Below are positions 1 to 10,221 of a stretch of 64,000 bases of DNA, piece after piece. Each line of letters starts with the position of its first letter. Position 1 is the first letter of the stretch. The position numbers and the translations under genes are program-made. Location: the NCBI RefSeq assembly GCF_000719955.1, contig NZ_JOII01000024.1:25754-89753 (forward strand), given 5' to 3'. Origin of the DNA: Streptomyces albidoflavus (GTDB lineage: Bacteria > Actinomycetota > Actinomycetes > Streptomycetales > Streptomycetaceae). The notes beneath the pieces are model-generated. The model was not told the origin of the DNA. It saw only the letters and a program-made list of their open reading frames with translations, and did not search any database.

Positions 1-3000
1 CCGTGCCCAGCGCCGACGCCCAGATCTCCCTGGTCCGGCGGGTCTGCGCCGAGGCCGGCGTCACCCCGGGCGACCTCCAGTACGTGGAGGCCCACGGCAC
101 CTCCACGCCCGTCGGCGACCCCATCGAGGCCAACGCCCTGGCCCAGGTCCTCGCCGAGGGCCGCGCCCCCGGCGCCGCCTGCCACGTCGGGTCGGTCAAG
201 ACCAACATCGGGCACACCGAGTCGGCGGCGGGCATCGCCGGGCTCATCAAGACCGCGCTGGCCCTCAAACACCGGGTGATCCCGCCCCACATCAACCTCG
301 ACACCGTCAACCCGGCCATCGCGTACGAGAGTTCACCCTTCACCATCCCGACCGAGGCTGTCTCCTGGCCGGCCCACGAGGGGCCCGCGCGGGCCGGGGT
401 CAACTCCTTCGGCTTCGGCGGCACCAACGCCCACATCGTCCTGGAGGAACCACCGGTCCGCCCGGCCGCCCCCGGACGCCGCACCGCGCGGGAGATGGCC
501 GAGGAGACCGCCCGCCCCGAGGGCCCGGGCTGGAGCATCCTGCCGCTCACCGCCCGCCACCCCGACGCCCTCGCCGAGGTGGCCGCGGGCATCCGCCGCG
601 AACTCGACGGCGGGAACGGCGCCCGGCCCGCCCTCGCCGACCTGGGCCACACCCTCGCCCACCGCCGCCAGCACCTCGAAACGCGGCTCTCCGTCGTCCA
701 CTCCTCCCGCGCCTCCCTCGCCGAGGCACTCGACGCCCACCTGCGCGGCGAGCCACACCCCCGGGTGGTCCAGGGGCGGCGGCTGGAGCCCGAGGACCGG
801 CGCCTGGTCTGGGTCTTCACCGGCATGGGGCCGCAGTGGTGGGGGATGGGCCGGGGGCTCCTGGAGAGCGAACCGGTCTTCCGCGAGGTCGTCACCGCCT
901 GCGACCGGGAGATCCGGCGCCTGGCCGGCTGGTCGCTCCTCGACGAGATGGCGGCCGGCGCCGAGACCTCCCGGATGGCGGAGACCTGGCTCGCCCAGCC
1001 CGCCAACTTCGCCGTCCAGGCCGGACTGGCCGCCCTCTGGCGCTCGTACGGCGTCACCCCCGACGCCGTCGTCGGCCACAGCACCGGGGAGATCGCCGCC
1101 TTCCACGAGGCCGGCGTCTACTCCCTGGAGGAGGCGGTGGGCATCGCCGTCCACCGCAGCCGGCTGCAGCACACCCTCGCCGGCACCGGAGGCATGCTCG
1201 CCGTCAGCCTCTCCGAGGAGGAGGCCGAGCACCGGGTACGGCCCTACGCCGACCGGGTCTGCGTCGCCGCCGTGAACAGCCCCACCGGAGTCACCCTGGC
1301 CGGGGACCGCGACACCCTCGTCCGGCTCTCCGGGGAACTCCGTGACGAGCAGATCTTCGCCAAGCTCCTGACCGTCCAAGTCCCCTACCACAGCCCGCAG
1401 ATGGACCGGATCAAGGACGAGCTGCTCGCCTCCCTGGCGGGGCTCGCACCGCGCCCCGCCCAGGTGCCCGTCCACCTCACCGGGATCGAGGGGCCGGCCG
1501 ACGGGGTGGTGCTGGACGCCGCGTACTGGTGGCGGAACGTCCGCGACCGGGTCGCCTTCCGGGCCGCCGTGGACCGGCTCGCCGACGAAGGGCACCGGCT
1601 CTTCCTGGAGATCGGGCCCCATCCGGCCCTCGCCCACTCCCTGCGCGAATGCCTGGAGGCCACCGGGCGGACCGCCGTCACCGTGCCCTCGATCCGCCGC
1701 GAGGAGGACGAGCCCGAGCGGTTCGCGGCCTCGCTGGCCACCCTGCACAACCTCGGTGTCGACGTCGACTGGGACGTGCTCCAGCCCACCGGCAGGGCCG
1801 TGCCGCTGCCGCGCTACCCCTGGCGGCGCGACCGCCACTGGACCGAGCCGCGCAACGTCGCCCAGGTCCGCCTCGGCCACCTCGACCACCCGCTGCTGGG
1901 CCGCCGCACCGACCACCCGGGCCCCGCCTGGCAGAGCGCCCTGGACACCGAGCGGCTGCCCTACCTCGCCGACCACCGCATCCAGGACTCCGTGGTCTTC
2001 CCCGCCGCCGGTTACCTGGAGATGGCCACCCAGGCCGTCCTGGCGCTCACCGGCGGAGCCTCGGCCGTCCTCGCCGACGTCGACCTGCGCAAGGCCCTCT
2101 TCCTCGCCGAGGACCAGACCACGACCGTCCACCTGACGGTCGACCCGGAGAGCGCCGACTTCGCCATCGCCTCCGCACCGCCCGGACCCGGCGGCGAACG
2201 CGCCGTCCACGCCACCGGCACCGTCCGCACCGCCCAGCACCCCGCGGCCGGACCCCCGCTGGACCCGGCGGCCGTCCAGGCCCGCAGCGGCCAGTGGCTC
2301 ACCGGCTCCGCCTGCTACACCGGACTCGCCGCCCTCGGCTACCACTACGGGCCGGCCTTCCAGGCGCTCGACGAGGTCTGGATCGGCGACGGCGAGGTGC
2401 TGGCCCGGATCAGCCCGCCCGAGGTCCTCGGCGACGACCCCGCCCGCCACCACCTCCATCCGGTCCTCCTCGACGCCTGCTTCCAGTCGCTGCTGACCCG
2501 CCAGATCCCCGCCGACGGCGACCCCGCCCCCGGCACCGGCATCCGCCTGCCCCTGTCGATCGCCGAACTGAGCCTCACCCCGGTCGGCGACCGGACCCTG
2601 TGGGCCCACGGCGTGATCACCCGCGACGACGGGGACGAACTCGTCGCCGACCTCGCCCTGTACGCCGAGGACGGCACCCCCCTCGGCCGCCTCACCGGCT
2701 TCCGCGCCGCCGACGTCGAGAAGGCCTCCGCCACCGTCTCCCGGGCCACCGTCGACTCCTGGCTGGCCGTCCCCGTCTGGACCGATCTGCCGCTGCCCGA
2801 GGACGCCGGGGCGCCGGCCGAACCCGGCGGCGACTGGCTGCTGTTCACCGACGGCGACCCCGGTGGCGTCGGTGCCGCCCTCGCCGCCCTGGTCACCGGC
2901 CTCGGCCACCGCTGCCGCACGGTGACACCCGCCGCCGCGTACACCAGGAACGCCGAGGGCACCGCCTTCACCCTCGCCCCCGACTCCGCCGACGACCTGG

Positions 3001-6000
3001 CCCGCCTCTTCGCCGACCTCGACGCGGACACCGGGCCCTTCCGCGGCACCGTCGTCCACCTCGGCGGCCTCGGACTCCCGCCGTACGAGGGCTGCCCGCG
3101 CGAGACGCTGCGGCAGGCGGCCGGGGGCGGCGCCTGGGGGCTCGTCGCCCTCGCCAAGGTCCTCCAGAACCGGCCCGCACCCGGCGCCCTGCACGTCGTC
3201 ACCCGAGGGGCGCAGCCCGTCACCCCCGGCGAGGCCGTCGAACCGCTCGGCGCGCCCGCCTGGGGCGTCACCCGCGTCCTGCGCCACCAGGAACTCACCG
3301 CGCACCGGGGCAAGCTGATCGACCTCGACCCCGCGCACGACCGGAGCCCCGCCGGGGCCCGGGCCGAGGCCGAGGCGCTGCTGCGCGAGTTCCGCACCGG
3401 GGACGAGGAGGAGATCGGGCTGCGCGGCACCCGCCGCGCCACCAGCCGGCTGCGCCCCGCCGACGACCTCACCCGCCCCCTGCCGCCGAGGCTGCGCGCC
3501 GACGGAAGCTACCTCGTCACCGGCGCCTTCGGCGCGCTGGGCCGCCTGCTCTGCCGCACCCTGGTCAAGCGCGGCGCCCGGCACCTCGTGCTGATGGGCC
3601 GCACCCCGCTGCCGCCCCGCCGCGAATGGCGGCGCACCGACCCGGCCACCGCCCAGGGCCGCGCCGTCGCCCTCCTCAAGGAGCTGGAGGCGCTCGGGGC
3701 GCACCCGGTGGCCGCCCCGGTCGACGTCACCGACGAGGCCGCGCTGACCGCCTGGCTGGAGGAGTACCGGCAGGGCGACCCGCCGCCCCTGCGGGGCGTC
3801 TTCCACCTGGCCGGGCAGGTCCGCGACACCCGGATCGCCGACCTGGACCGGGCCGCCTTCGACGCGGTCCACGACCCGAAGACCGTCGGCGCGTACCTGC
3901 TCGACAAGCACCTGAGGGACGAACCGCTCGACCACTTCGTGCTGTTCGCCTCGGTCGCCTCCCTGCTGACCACCGCCGGGCAGACCAACTACGCGGCCGG
4001 CAACGCCTTCCTCGACGCGCTCGCCCACCGTCGCCGCGCCGAGGGCCGGCCCGCCCTCAGCCTCGACTGGGGCCCCTGGGCCACCGGCATGATCGAGGAA
4101 CTCGGCCTCGTCGAGCACTACCTGCACAGCCGGGGCATGAGCAGCCTCACCCCGGGCGCCGGCATGAGCGTGCTGGAACGCGTCCTGGGCCAGGACCGGG
4201 CCCAGCTCGTCGTCGCCACCGTCGTCGACTGGCGGACCTTCCTCGCCTGGTACGACACCCCGCCCGCCCTCGTCGCCGACCTCGCCGCGGCGGCCCTCGA
4301 CTCCGCCGCCGACAGCGGCGGCGGCTTCCTCGACACCTTCCGTGCCGCCGACGGCGCCGGACGCCGCGCCTTGGTCGCCGAACGCTTCACCCACCTCGTC
4401 GCCACCGTGCTGCGCACCCCCGTCCAGGACGTCGACCCGGCGGGCGGCCTCGGCGCGCTCGGTCTCGACTCGCTGCTCGCCATGGAGGTACGGGCCAAGG
4501 CCCAGGCCGAGTTCGGCGTCGCGCTGCCCGTCGTCGCCCTGCTCAGCGGCACCTCCGTCGGCGAACTCGCCGACCGCCTCCACGACGGGCTCGCCGAGCG
4601 GATCGCTGCCGACCAGGACGGCGGCGACCGGGCGGCGGCCGTGGAGCTGTTCAGCGACGAGGGCGACCACCCGCTGACCCAGAACCAGAAGGCCCTCTGG
4701 TTCCTCAAGCAGCTCAACCCGGACGGCTACGCCTACAACATCGGCGGCGCCGTCGAGGTGCGGGCCCCCCTCGACCCGGAGCTGATGTTCGAGGCGGTCC
4801 GCCGCCTGATCGCCCGCCACCCCGCCCTGCGCACCACCTTCCACCTCAGCGACGGCCGCCCCGTGCAGCGCGTCGCCGCCGAGGCCGTGCCCGACCTCGC
4901 CCTCTTCGACGTCGAGGGCCAGGAGTGGGAGGAGATCCGGCGGACCATCATCCGCGAGTACCGCGAGAGCTACGACCTGGAACGGGACGCGCTGGTCCGC
5001 TTCCGGCTCTTCCGGCGCGGCGACGACCGCTGGATCATCATGAAGGCCGTCCACCACATCGTCTCGGACGCCATCTCCACCTTCACCTTCATCGAGGAAC
5101 TCCTCGCCGTCTACGAGGCGTTGAAGCGGGGCCAGGAACCGTCCCTGCCGCCGGTGACCGCCCGCTACGTCGACTTCCTCAACCAGCAGAACCGCTTCCT
5201 GGCGAGCCCCGAGGCCGGCGCCATGCTCGACCACTGGCGCGCCCACCTCCCCGCCGAGGTCCCGCTGCTGGACCTGCCGACCGACCGGCCCCGCCCGGCC
5301 GTGCAGACCCACAACGGCGCCTCCGAGTTCTTCGTCCTCGACGAGGAGCTGACCGCCCGCGTCCACACCCTCGCCCAGCGCCACGGGGTCACCCCCTTCA
5401 TGGTGCTGATCTCCGCCTACCACCTGCTCCTGCACCGCTACTCCGGCCAGGACCACGTCATCGTCGGCTCCCCGGTGACCGGTCGCACCCAGCAGGAGTT
5501 CGCCTCGGTCTACGGCTACTTCGTCAACCCGCTGCCGCTCCACGCCGACCTCTCCGGCGCCCCCTCCGTCGCCGAACTGCTCGACCAGGTCCGCGCCACC
5601 GTCCTGGGCGGCCTGGACAACCAGGAGTACCCCTTCGTCCTGCTCGTCGAGGAGCTGGGTCTGACCCACGACCCCAGCCGCTCGGCCGTCTTCCAGGCGA
5701 TGTTCATCCTGCTCACCCACAAGGTCGCCACCGAGCAGTACGGGTACCGGCTGGAGTACATCGAACTCCCCGAGGAGGAAGGCCAGTTCGACCTCACCCT
5801 CTCGGTCTACGAGGACGAGTCCGAAGGGCGGTTCCACTCCGTCCTGAAGTACAACACCGACCTCTTCGACCCCGAGACCGTCCGCCGGATGGCCGGCCAC
5901 TACGTCCACCTCCTCGACAGCATGACGCGCGCCCGGCCCGAGACCCCCACCCCCGAACTGGAGATGCTCGGCGCCGAGGAACACGAACGGCTCGTGGAGG

Positions 6001-8549
6001 AGTGGAGCGGCGCCCGGCAGGCCGCCGCGGCCCGGCCTGCGGGCGGCGCCCACCGGCCCGTCCACCGGCTCTTCGCCGAGGCCGCCGCCGCCCGGCCCGG
6101 GGCCACCGCCGTCACCGTCCCCGCCCCGTACGGCGCCTCCACCCACCTCACCTACGGCGAACTCGACCGGCGGGCCGATGCCAGGGCGCGACGGCTGCGC
6201 GCGCTCGGCGCCGGGCCCGGCACGGTGGTCGGCGTCCAGCTGGAGAAGTCGCCGGAGCTGATCGTCACCCTGCTCGCCGTCCTCAAGGCCGGCGGCGCCT
6301 ACCTCCCCCTCGACCCCGCCCTCCCGGCCGACCGCACCGCCCAGGTCCTCGCGGGGGCGGGCGCCGCCCTCCTCGTCACCGGCCCGGGCTCGGGCCCGGC
6401 GCCCACCGGGCTCTCCTGCCCGGCCGTCACCCCGGACCAGCTCCGCGCCGCCGAGAGCGACGGGCCCGCCCCCGAGACCCCCGACGACCCGGACGCCCCC
6501 GCGTACGTCATCCACACCTCCGGCTCCACCGGCGTCCCCAAGGCCGTCCGGGTCAGCCACCGCAACCTCGCCGCCGCCTACGCCTCCTGGCGCACCGCCT
6601 ACGGCCTGGAGCGGGACGTGAGGGTCCACCTCCAGACCGCCCAGCCCTCCTTCGACGTCTTCACCGGCGACCTGGTGCGCGCCCTCTGCTCGGGCGGCAC
6701 CCTGGTCCTCGCCGACCGCGACCTGGTCTTCGACACCGCGCGCCTGTACCGCACCCTGCGCGCCGAACGCGTCGACTGCGCCGAACTGGTCCCCGCCCTG
6801 GTGCGCGGCCTGATGGACCACTGCGCCCGCGAGGGCGAGCGGCTCGACTTCCTCCGGCTCCTGATCGTCGGCTCCGACACCTGGAAGACCGCCGAGTACC
6901 GGCGGCTGCGCGAACTCTGCGGCCCCGGCACCCGCGTCCTCAACTCCTACGGCGTCACCGAGGCCACCATCGACAGCGCCTGCTTCGAAGGCCCCGCCGA
7001 GGAGCTGGACCCGGGCCTGACCGTGCCGATCGGACGCCCGCTGCCGCACGCCACCCTCTACATCCTCGACCCGTACGGCGCCCCCGTGCCCCCCGGCGTC
7101 ACCGGTGAGCTGTGGATCGGCGGCGAGGGCGTCTCCCTCGGCTACGCGGGCGACCCGGAGCTGACCGGGCAGCGCTTCACCACCCGCACCCTCGGCCGCG
7201 GACCCGGCGCCCGGCCGGTACGCCTCTACCGGACCGGCGACCTCGCCCGCTGGGACGCCGAGGGCCGCGTCCACCTCCTCGGCCGCCAGGACGGCCAGGT
7301 CAAACTGCGCGGCCACCGGATCGAGACCGGCGAGATCGAGGCCCACCTCACCGCCCGCCCCGGGGTCGCCCGCGCGGTGGCCGCCGTCCGCACCGACGCC
7401 GGCGGCGAGGCCGTCCTGTGCGCCTACTGCGTCCCCGAACCCGGCGTCACCCTGGACATCCGCGCGCTCCGCCGCCACCTCGCCGCGGCCCTGCCCTCGC
7501 ACATGGTCCCCGCCCACCTCGCCGAGGTCTCCGCGCTGCCGCTGACCGCGCACGGCAAGGTCGACCTCCGTGCCCTGCCCCAGCCGCAGGGCGAGCGGCA
7601 CCGGGCCTACGAGGCGCCCGTGACCCTCTACGAGGTGAGCATGGCCCGGCACTGGGAGGCCCTGCTGGGCCTGGACCGGGCGGGGCTCGGCGACGACTTC
7701 TTCGAGTCCGGAGGCAGCTCCATCAAACTCATCGAACTCCTCCACCACCTGCGGACCGAGTTCGGCGTCGCCGTCCCCGTCAGCCGCCTCTACCAGGTGA
7801 CGACCCTGCACGGCATGGCCGCCGCCGTCGAGGAACGTGTCACCGGCACCACCGCCGACGAACTGCCCCACCTCACCTTCAACGAGGCCGCCCCCGACCC
7901 CGTCTTCTGCTTCCCGCCCGCCGGCGGCCACGGCCTCGTCTACCGCGGCCTCGCCGCCCAGCTCCCCGAGTACCGCGTCGTCGCCTTCAACTACCTGCCG
8001 GGCGACGACAAGGTGGCCCGCTACGCCGACCTCGTCGAGGCGGCCCGGCCCGAGGGCGCCTGCCGGCTGCTCGGCTACTCCCTCGGCGGCAACCTCGCCT
8101 TCGAGGTCGCCCGCGAACTGGAGGCCCGCGGCCGGGACGTCGGCCACGTGGTCATCCTCGACTCCCGGCGCGTCACCGAGGCGTTCGCGCCCGGCGCCGA
8201 CGGGCTGAAGACCTTCGAGGCGGAACTCGGCGGCCACCTCTACAAGCACACCGGCTCCGAGACCGTCACCAGCACCCTGCTGGAACACGCCGCCGAATAC
8301 CTCAGCTTCTGCGGCCGGAACCCCAACACCGGCACCGTCGGCGCGCCGGTCACCGTCGTCTCCGACGAGGAGAAGACCGAGCTGTACGCGGCCGGCGTCC
8401 CCGGCACCTGGTACGGCAGCTCCGCCACCGGCACCCGGGTCCTGCGCGGCTCCGGCAAGCACGCCGACATGCTCGACGCCGACCACCTCCCGCGCAACGC
8501 CGGCCTGGTCCGCGCCCTCCTCACGGGGGAGGCCGGCCGTGCGGCGTGA
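1..8549 (+). CDS. ftdB: PTM hybrid iterative PKS-NRPS, 5'-partial
   Basis: This is the 3' part of a type I PKS-NRPS; the frame is open through the left edge. Counting residues from base 3: the C-terminal half of a KS (HGTST near 31, NIGH near 70; the active Cys lies upstream), AT about 268-565 (GHSTGE near 358, VPYHS near 461), DH from 628 (DHRIQDSVVFP near 658), KR from 1170 (VTGAFGALG, then NYAAGN near 1330), ACP (GLDSL near 1488), C domain from 1556 (HHIVSDA near 1684), A domain about 2050-2530 (HTSGSTGVPK, YRTGDLARW), PCP (GGSS near 2568) and TE (GYSLGG near 2693). There is no ER. This domain order and the following genes match polycyclic tetramate macrolactam synthases (FtdB, IkaA, HSAF type). 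In those, one PKS module makes two polyene chains that are joined to L-ornithine and released as a tetramate. Product identity is inferred; the family call is firm. Confidence 0.93.
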   Translation, partial: VPSADAQISLVRRVCAEAGVTPGDLQYVEAHGTSTPVGDPIEANALAQVLAEGRAPGAACHVGSVKTNIGHTESAAGIAGLIKTALALKHRVIPPHINLDTVNPAIAYESSPFTIPTEAVSWPAHEGPARAGVNSFGFGGTNAHIVLEEPPVRPAAPGRRTAREMAEETARPEGPGWSILPLTARHPDALAEVAAGIRRELDGGNGARPALADLGHTLAHRRQHLETRLSVVHSSRASLAEALDAHLRGEPHPRVVQGRRLEPEDRRLVWVFTGMGPQWWGMGRGLLESEPVFREVVTACDREIRRLAGWSLLDEMAAGAETSRMAETWLAQPANFAVQAGLAALWRSYGVTPDAVVGHSTGEIAAFHEAGVYSLEEAVGIAVHRSRLQHTLAGTGGMLAVSLSEEEAEHRVRPYADRVCVAAVNSPTGVTLAGDRDTLVRLSGELRDEQIFAKLLTVQVPYHSPQMDRIKDELLASLAGLAPRPAQVPVHLTGIEGPADGVVLDAAYWWRNVRDRVAFRAAVDRLADEGHRLFLEIGPHPALAHSLRECLEATGRTAVTVPSIRREEDEPERFAASLATLHNLGVDVDWDVLQPTGRAVPLPRYPWRRDRHWTEPRNVAQVRLGHLDHPLLGRRTDHPGPAWQSALDTERLPYLADHRIQDSVVFPAAGYLEMATQAVLALTGGASAVLADVDLRKALFLAEDQTTTVHLTVDPESADFAIASAPPGPGGERAVHATGTVRTAQHPAAGPPLDPAAVQARSGQWLTGSACYTGLAALGYHYGPAFQALDEVWIGDGEVLARISPPEVLGDDPARHHLHPVLLDACFQSLLTRQIPADGDPAPGTGIRLPLSIAELSLTPVGDRTLWAHGVITRDDGDELVADLALYAEDGTPLGRLTGFRAADVEKASATVSRATVDSWLAVPVWTDLPLPEDAGAPAEPGGDWLLFTDGDPGGVGAALAALVTGLGHRCRTVTPAAAYTRNAEGTAFTLAPDSADDLARLFADLDADTGPFRGTVVHLGGLGLPPYEGCPRETLRQAAGGGAWGLVALAKVLQNRPAPGALHVVTRGAQPVTPGEAVEPLGAPAWGVTRVLRHQELTAHRGKLIDLDPAHDRSPAGARAEAEALLREFRTGDEEEIGLRGTRRATSRLRPADDLTRPLPPRLRADGSYLVTGAFGALGRLLCRTLVKRGARHLVLMGRTPLPPRREWRRTDPATAQGRAVALLKELEALGAHPVAAPVDVTDEAALTAWLEEYRQGDPPPLRGVFHLAGQVRDTRIADLDRAAFDAVHDPKTVGAYLLDKHLRDEPLDHFVLFASVASLLTTAGQTNYAAGNAFLDALAHRRRAEGRPALSLDWGPWATGMIEELGLVEHYLHSRGMSSLTPGAGMSVLERVLGQDRAQLVVATVVDWRTFLAWYDTPPALVADLAAAALDSAADSGGGFLDTFRAADGAGRRALVAERFTHLVATVLRTPVQDVDPAGGLGALGLDSLLAMEVRAKAQAEFGVALPVVALLSGTSVGELADRLHDGLAERIAADQDGGDRAAAVELFSDEGDHPLTQNQKALWFLKQLNPDGYAYNIGGAVEVRAPLDPELMFEAVRRLIARHPALRTTFHLSDGRPVQRVAAEAVPDLALFDVEGQEWEEIRRTIIREYRESYDLERDALVRFRLFRRGDDRWIIMKAVHHIVSDAISTFTFIEELLAVYEALKRGQEPSLPPVTARYVDFLNQQNRFLASPEAGAMLDHWRAHLPAEVPLLDLPTDRPRPAVQTHNGASEFFVLDEELTARVHTLAQRHGVTPFMVLISAYHLLLHRYSGQDHVIVGSPVTGRTQQEFASVYGYFVNPLPLHADLSGAPSVAELLDQVRATVLGGLDNQEYPFVLLVEELGLTHDPSRSAVFQAMFILLTHKVATEQYGYRLEYIELPEEEGQFDLTLSVYEDESEGRFHSVLKYNTDLFDPETVRRMAGHYVHLLDSMTRARPETPTPELEMLGAEEHERLVEEWSGARQAAAARPAGGAHRPVHRLFAEAAAARPGATAVTVPAPYGASTHLTYGELDRRADARARRLRALGAGPGTVVGVQLEKSPELIVTLLAVLKAGGAYLPLDPALPADRTAQVLAGAGAALLVTGPGSGPAPTGLSCPAVTPDQLRAAESDGPAPETPDDPDAPAYVIHTSGSTGVPKAVRVSHRNLAAAYASWRTAYGLERDVRVHLQTAQPSFDVFTGDLVRALCSGGTLVLADRDLVFDTARLYRTLRAERVDCAELVPALVRGLMDHCAREGERLDFLRLLIVGSDTWKTAEYRRLRELCGPGTRVLNSYGVTEATIDSACFEGPAEELDPGLTVPIGRPLPHATLYILDPYGAPVPPGVTGELWIGGEGVSLGYAGDPELTGQRFTTRTLGRGPGARPVRLYRTGDLARWDAEGRVHLLGRQDGQVKLRGHRIETGEIEAHLTARPGVARAVAAVRTDAGGEAVLCAYCVPEPGVTLDIRALRRHLAAALPSHMVPAHLAEVSALPLTAHGKVDLRALPQPQGERHRAYEAPVTLYEVSMARHWEALLGLDRAGLGDDFFESGGSSIKLIELLHHLRTEFGVAVPVSRLYQVTTLHGMAAAVEERVTGTTADELPHLTFNEAAPDPVFCFPPAGGHGLVYRGLAAQLPEYRVVAFNYLPGDDKVARYADLVEAARPEGACRLLGYSLGGNLAFEVARELEARGRDVGHVVILDSRRVTEAFAPGADGLKTFEAELGGHLYKHTGSETVTSTLLEHAAEYLSFCGRNPNTGTVGAPVTVVSDEEKTELYAAGVPGTWYGSSATGTRVLRGSGKHADMLDADHLPRNAGLVRALLTGEAGRAA

Positions 8550-10221
8550 GGAGGACACCGAGTGGACCCGGCGCGAGCCCGCGCCGGGCAGCCCGCCGCG
8601 CGTCATCGTCGTCGGCGCCGGGATGGCCGGCCTCTCCACCGGCTGCTACGCGCAGATGAGCGGGATGCGCACCCGCATCTTCGAGAAGCACGTCCTCCCC
8701 GGCGGCTGCTGCACCGCCTGGTCCCGGGACGGCTACCTCTTCGACTACTGCATCGAGTGGCTGATCGGCACCGCCGAGGGCAACGACGCCCACCAGGTCT
8801 GGCGGGAGCTGGGCGCGCTCGACGGCAAGACCGTCACCAACTTCGAGCTGTTCAACAAGGTCACCGACGAGAGCGGCCGGTCGGTGGTCTTCTACAACGA
8901 CCCCGGCCGGCTGGAGGCCCACCTGCTGGAGGTCTCCCCGGCCGACGCCCGGCTGATCCGCTCCTTCTGCCGTGACCTGCGGCGGTTCACCGAGATCGAG
9001 CTGTACCCCTTCCTCACCGCCCCCGCCCTGCGCACGGTCCGCGAGAAGGCGGCCACCCTGCGCACCGTCCTGCCGGCCTTCCGCCTCTTCTGGCGCACCG
9101 CCGCCACGCCGATGCACCGCTTCGCCGACCGGTTCGAGGACCCGCTGCTGCGCAAGGCGTTCCGCAACATCTTCTTCCAGGACCCCGAAGGGTTCCCCCT
9201 CCTGCCCTATCTCTTCAACATGGCCGCCGCCCACCACGGCAACGCGGGCTTCCCGCAAGGCGGTTCACTGGGCCTGGCCCGCTCGGTCGAGGAGCGGTAC
9301 ACCTCGCTCGGCGGCACGGTCAGCTACCGCGCCCGCACCGAGAAGATCCTGGTGGAGAACGACCGGGCGATCGGCGTCGAACTCCGCGGCGGCCGCCGCT
9401 ACTACGCCGAACACGTCGTCTCCGCCTGCGACGGCCACACCACCATCCGCGGCCTGCTGGACGGCAAGTACACCGGCCCGCGCGTCGACAAGCTCTACGA
9501 CGAACTGCTGGAGAGCCCGGGCACCCTCTTCCCCGCCGTGGTCTCCGCCTTCGTCGGCGTCGAGGGCCCCCTGCCCGAGGCGGACGCGCACAGCACCACG
9601 TACCTGCTCGGCGCCGAGGAGGCCGCCGCCCTGCCGGGCGCCCTCCAGGACAGCCTCGTCGTCCAGCTGCGCTCGCGCTACTCCGACGGTTTCGCCCCGC
9701 CGGGCAAGTCGGTGGTCCACTGCACCTACTTCAGCGACTACACCCACTGGGCCGACCTGCGCCGCACCGACCGCCGACGCTACCGCGAGGAGAAACGCCA
9801 GGTCGCCGACTTCGTCCGGACCTTCCTCGGCCGCCGCTGGCCCGAGGTGGCCGGGCGGATCGAGCTGGTGGACGTCGCCACCCCGGCGACCACCCGGCGC
9901 TACACCGGCAACCACAACGGCTCGATCCTCGCCTGGAAGGCGTTCTCCGACGCCGACGACCTCGCCGCCGGCCTGGTCGGCAAGGACCGGATGCGGCTGC
10001 CCGGTCTGGCCGGGTTCTCCATGGCCGGGCAGTGGGTGGGGATGGGCGGCCTGATCCGGGCCGCCTCCACCGGCCGCTTCGCCGTCCAGTACCTCTGCGC
10101 GGAACTGGGCCTGCCGTTCCGCGCCCACGAGAGCACCGGCACCGAGCCCTGGCATCCGGGCCGCCTCGGCCGGCTGCCCCAGCTCGACCGCTGGTACGCC
10201 AAGGAAAGGCGCGACTCATGA
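8539..10221 (+). CDS. ftdC: FAD-dependent oxidoreductase of PTM ring formation
   Basis: This 560-aa flavoprotein belongs to the phytoene desaturase/NAD(P)-binding Rossmann group. VIVVGAGMAGLSTGCYAQ near residue 22 is the dinucleotide-binding GxGxxG segment, followed by LPGGCCTAW. The C-terminal FAD segment includes YTGNHNGSILAW and GLIRAASTGR. It overlaps the PKS-NRPS stop by 11 bases. GTG at 8539 is chosen because GGGGGAGG lies 6 bases upstream and the frame gives the full N-terminus. In PTM pathways a pair of such enzymes acts on the polyene tetramate to close the outer carbocycles; assignment to FtdC rather than FtdD rests on gene order. It was probably duplicated with the next gene, which shares CYAQM, PGGCCT, GGSLG and YTGNH. 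Confidence 0.9.
   Translation: MRREEDTEWTRREPAPGSPPRVIVVGAGMAGLSTGCYAQMSGMRTRIFEKHVLPGGCCTAWSRDGYLFDYCIEWLIGTAEGNDAHQVWRELGALDGKTVTNFELFNKVTDESGRSVVFYNDPGRLEAHLLEVSPADARLIRSFCRDLRRFTEIELYPFLTAPALRTVREKAATLRTVLPAFRLFWRTAATPMHRFADRFEDPLLRKAFRNIFFQDPEGFPLLPYLFNMAAAHHGNAGFPQGGSLGLARSVEERYTSLGGTVSYRARTEKILVENDRAIGVELRGGRRYYAEHVVSACDGHTTIRGLLDGKYTGPRVDKLYDELLESPGTLFPAVVSAFVGVEGPLPEADAHSTTYLLGAEEAAALPGALQDSLVVQLRSRYSDGFAPPGKSVVHCTYFSDYTHWADLRRTDRRRYREEKRQVADFVRTFLGRRWPEVAGRIELVDVATPATTRRYTGNHNGSILAWKAFSDADDLAAGLVGKDRMRLPGLAGFSMAGQWVGMGGLIRAASTGRFAVQYLCAELGLPFRAHESTGTEPWHPGRLGRLPQLDRWYAKERRDS

Noticed and set aside
1529..7108. 1859-codon + strand frame within the synthase
   Set aside because: Arg/Pro/Ala-rich frame-shifted reading of the same gene without recognisable motifs.
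333..8639. 2768-codon open frame antisense to the PKS-NRPS
   Set aside because: Gly/Val/Glu-rich shadow produced by high-GC third positions; no domain, no ribosome site, and the opposite strand encodes a complete modular synthase.
10032..10217. 62-codon N-terminal extension of ftdD
   Set aside because: Runs through the end of ftdC in another frame; ATG 10218 has a ribosome site and an ATGA overlap, and starts the Rossmann domain at the right distance.
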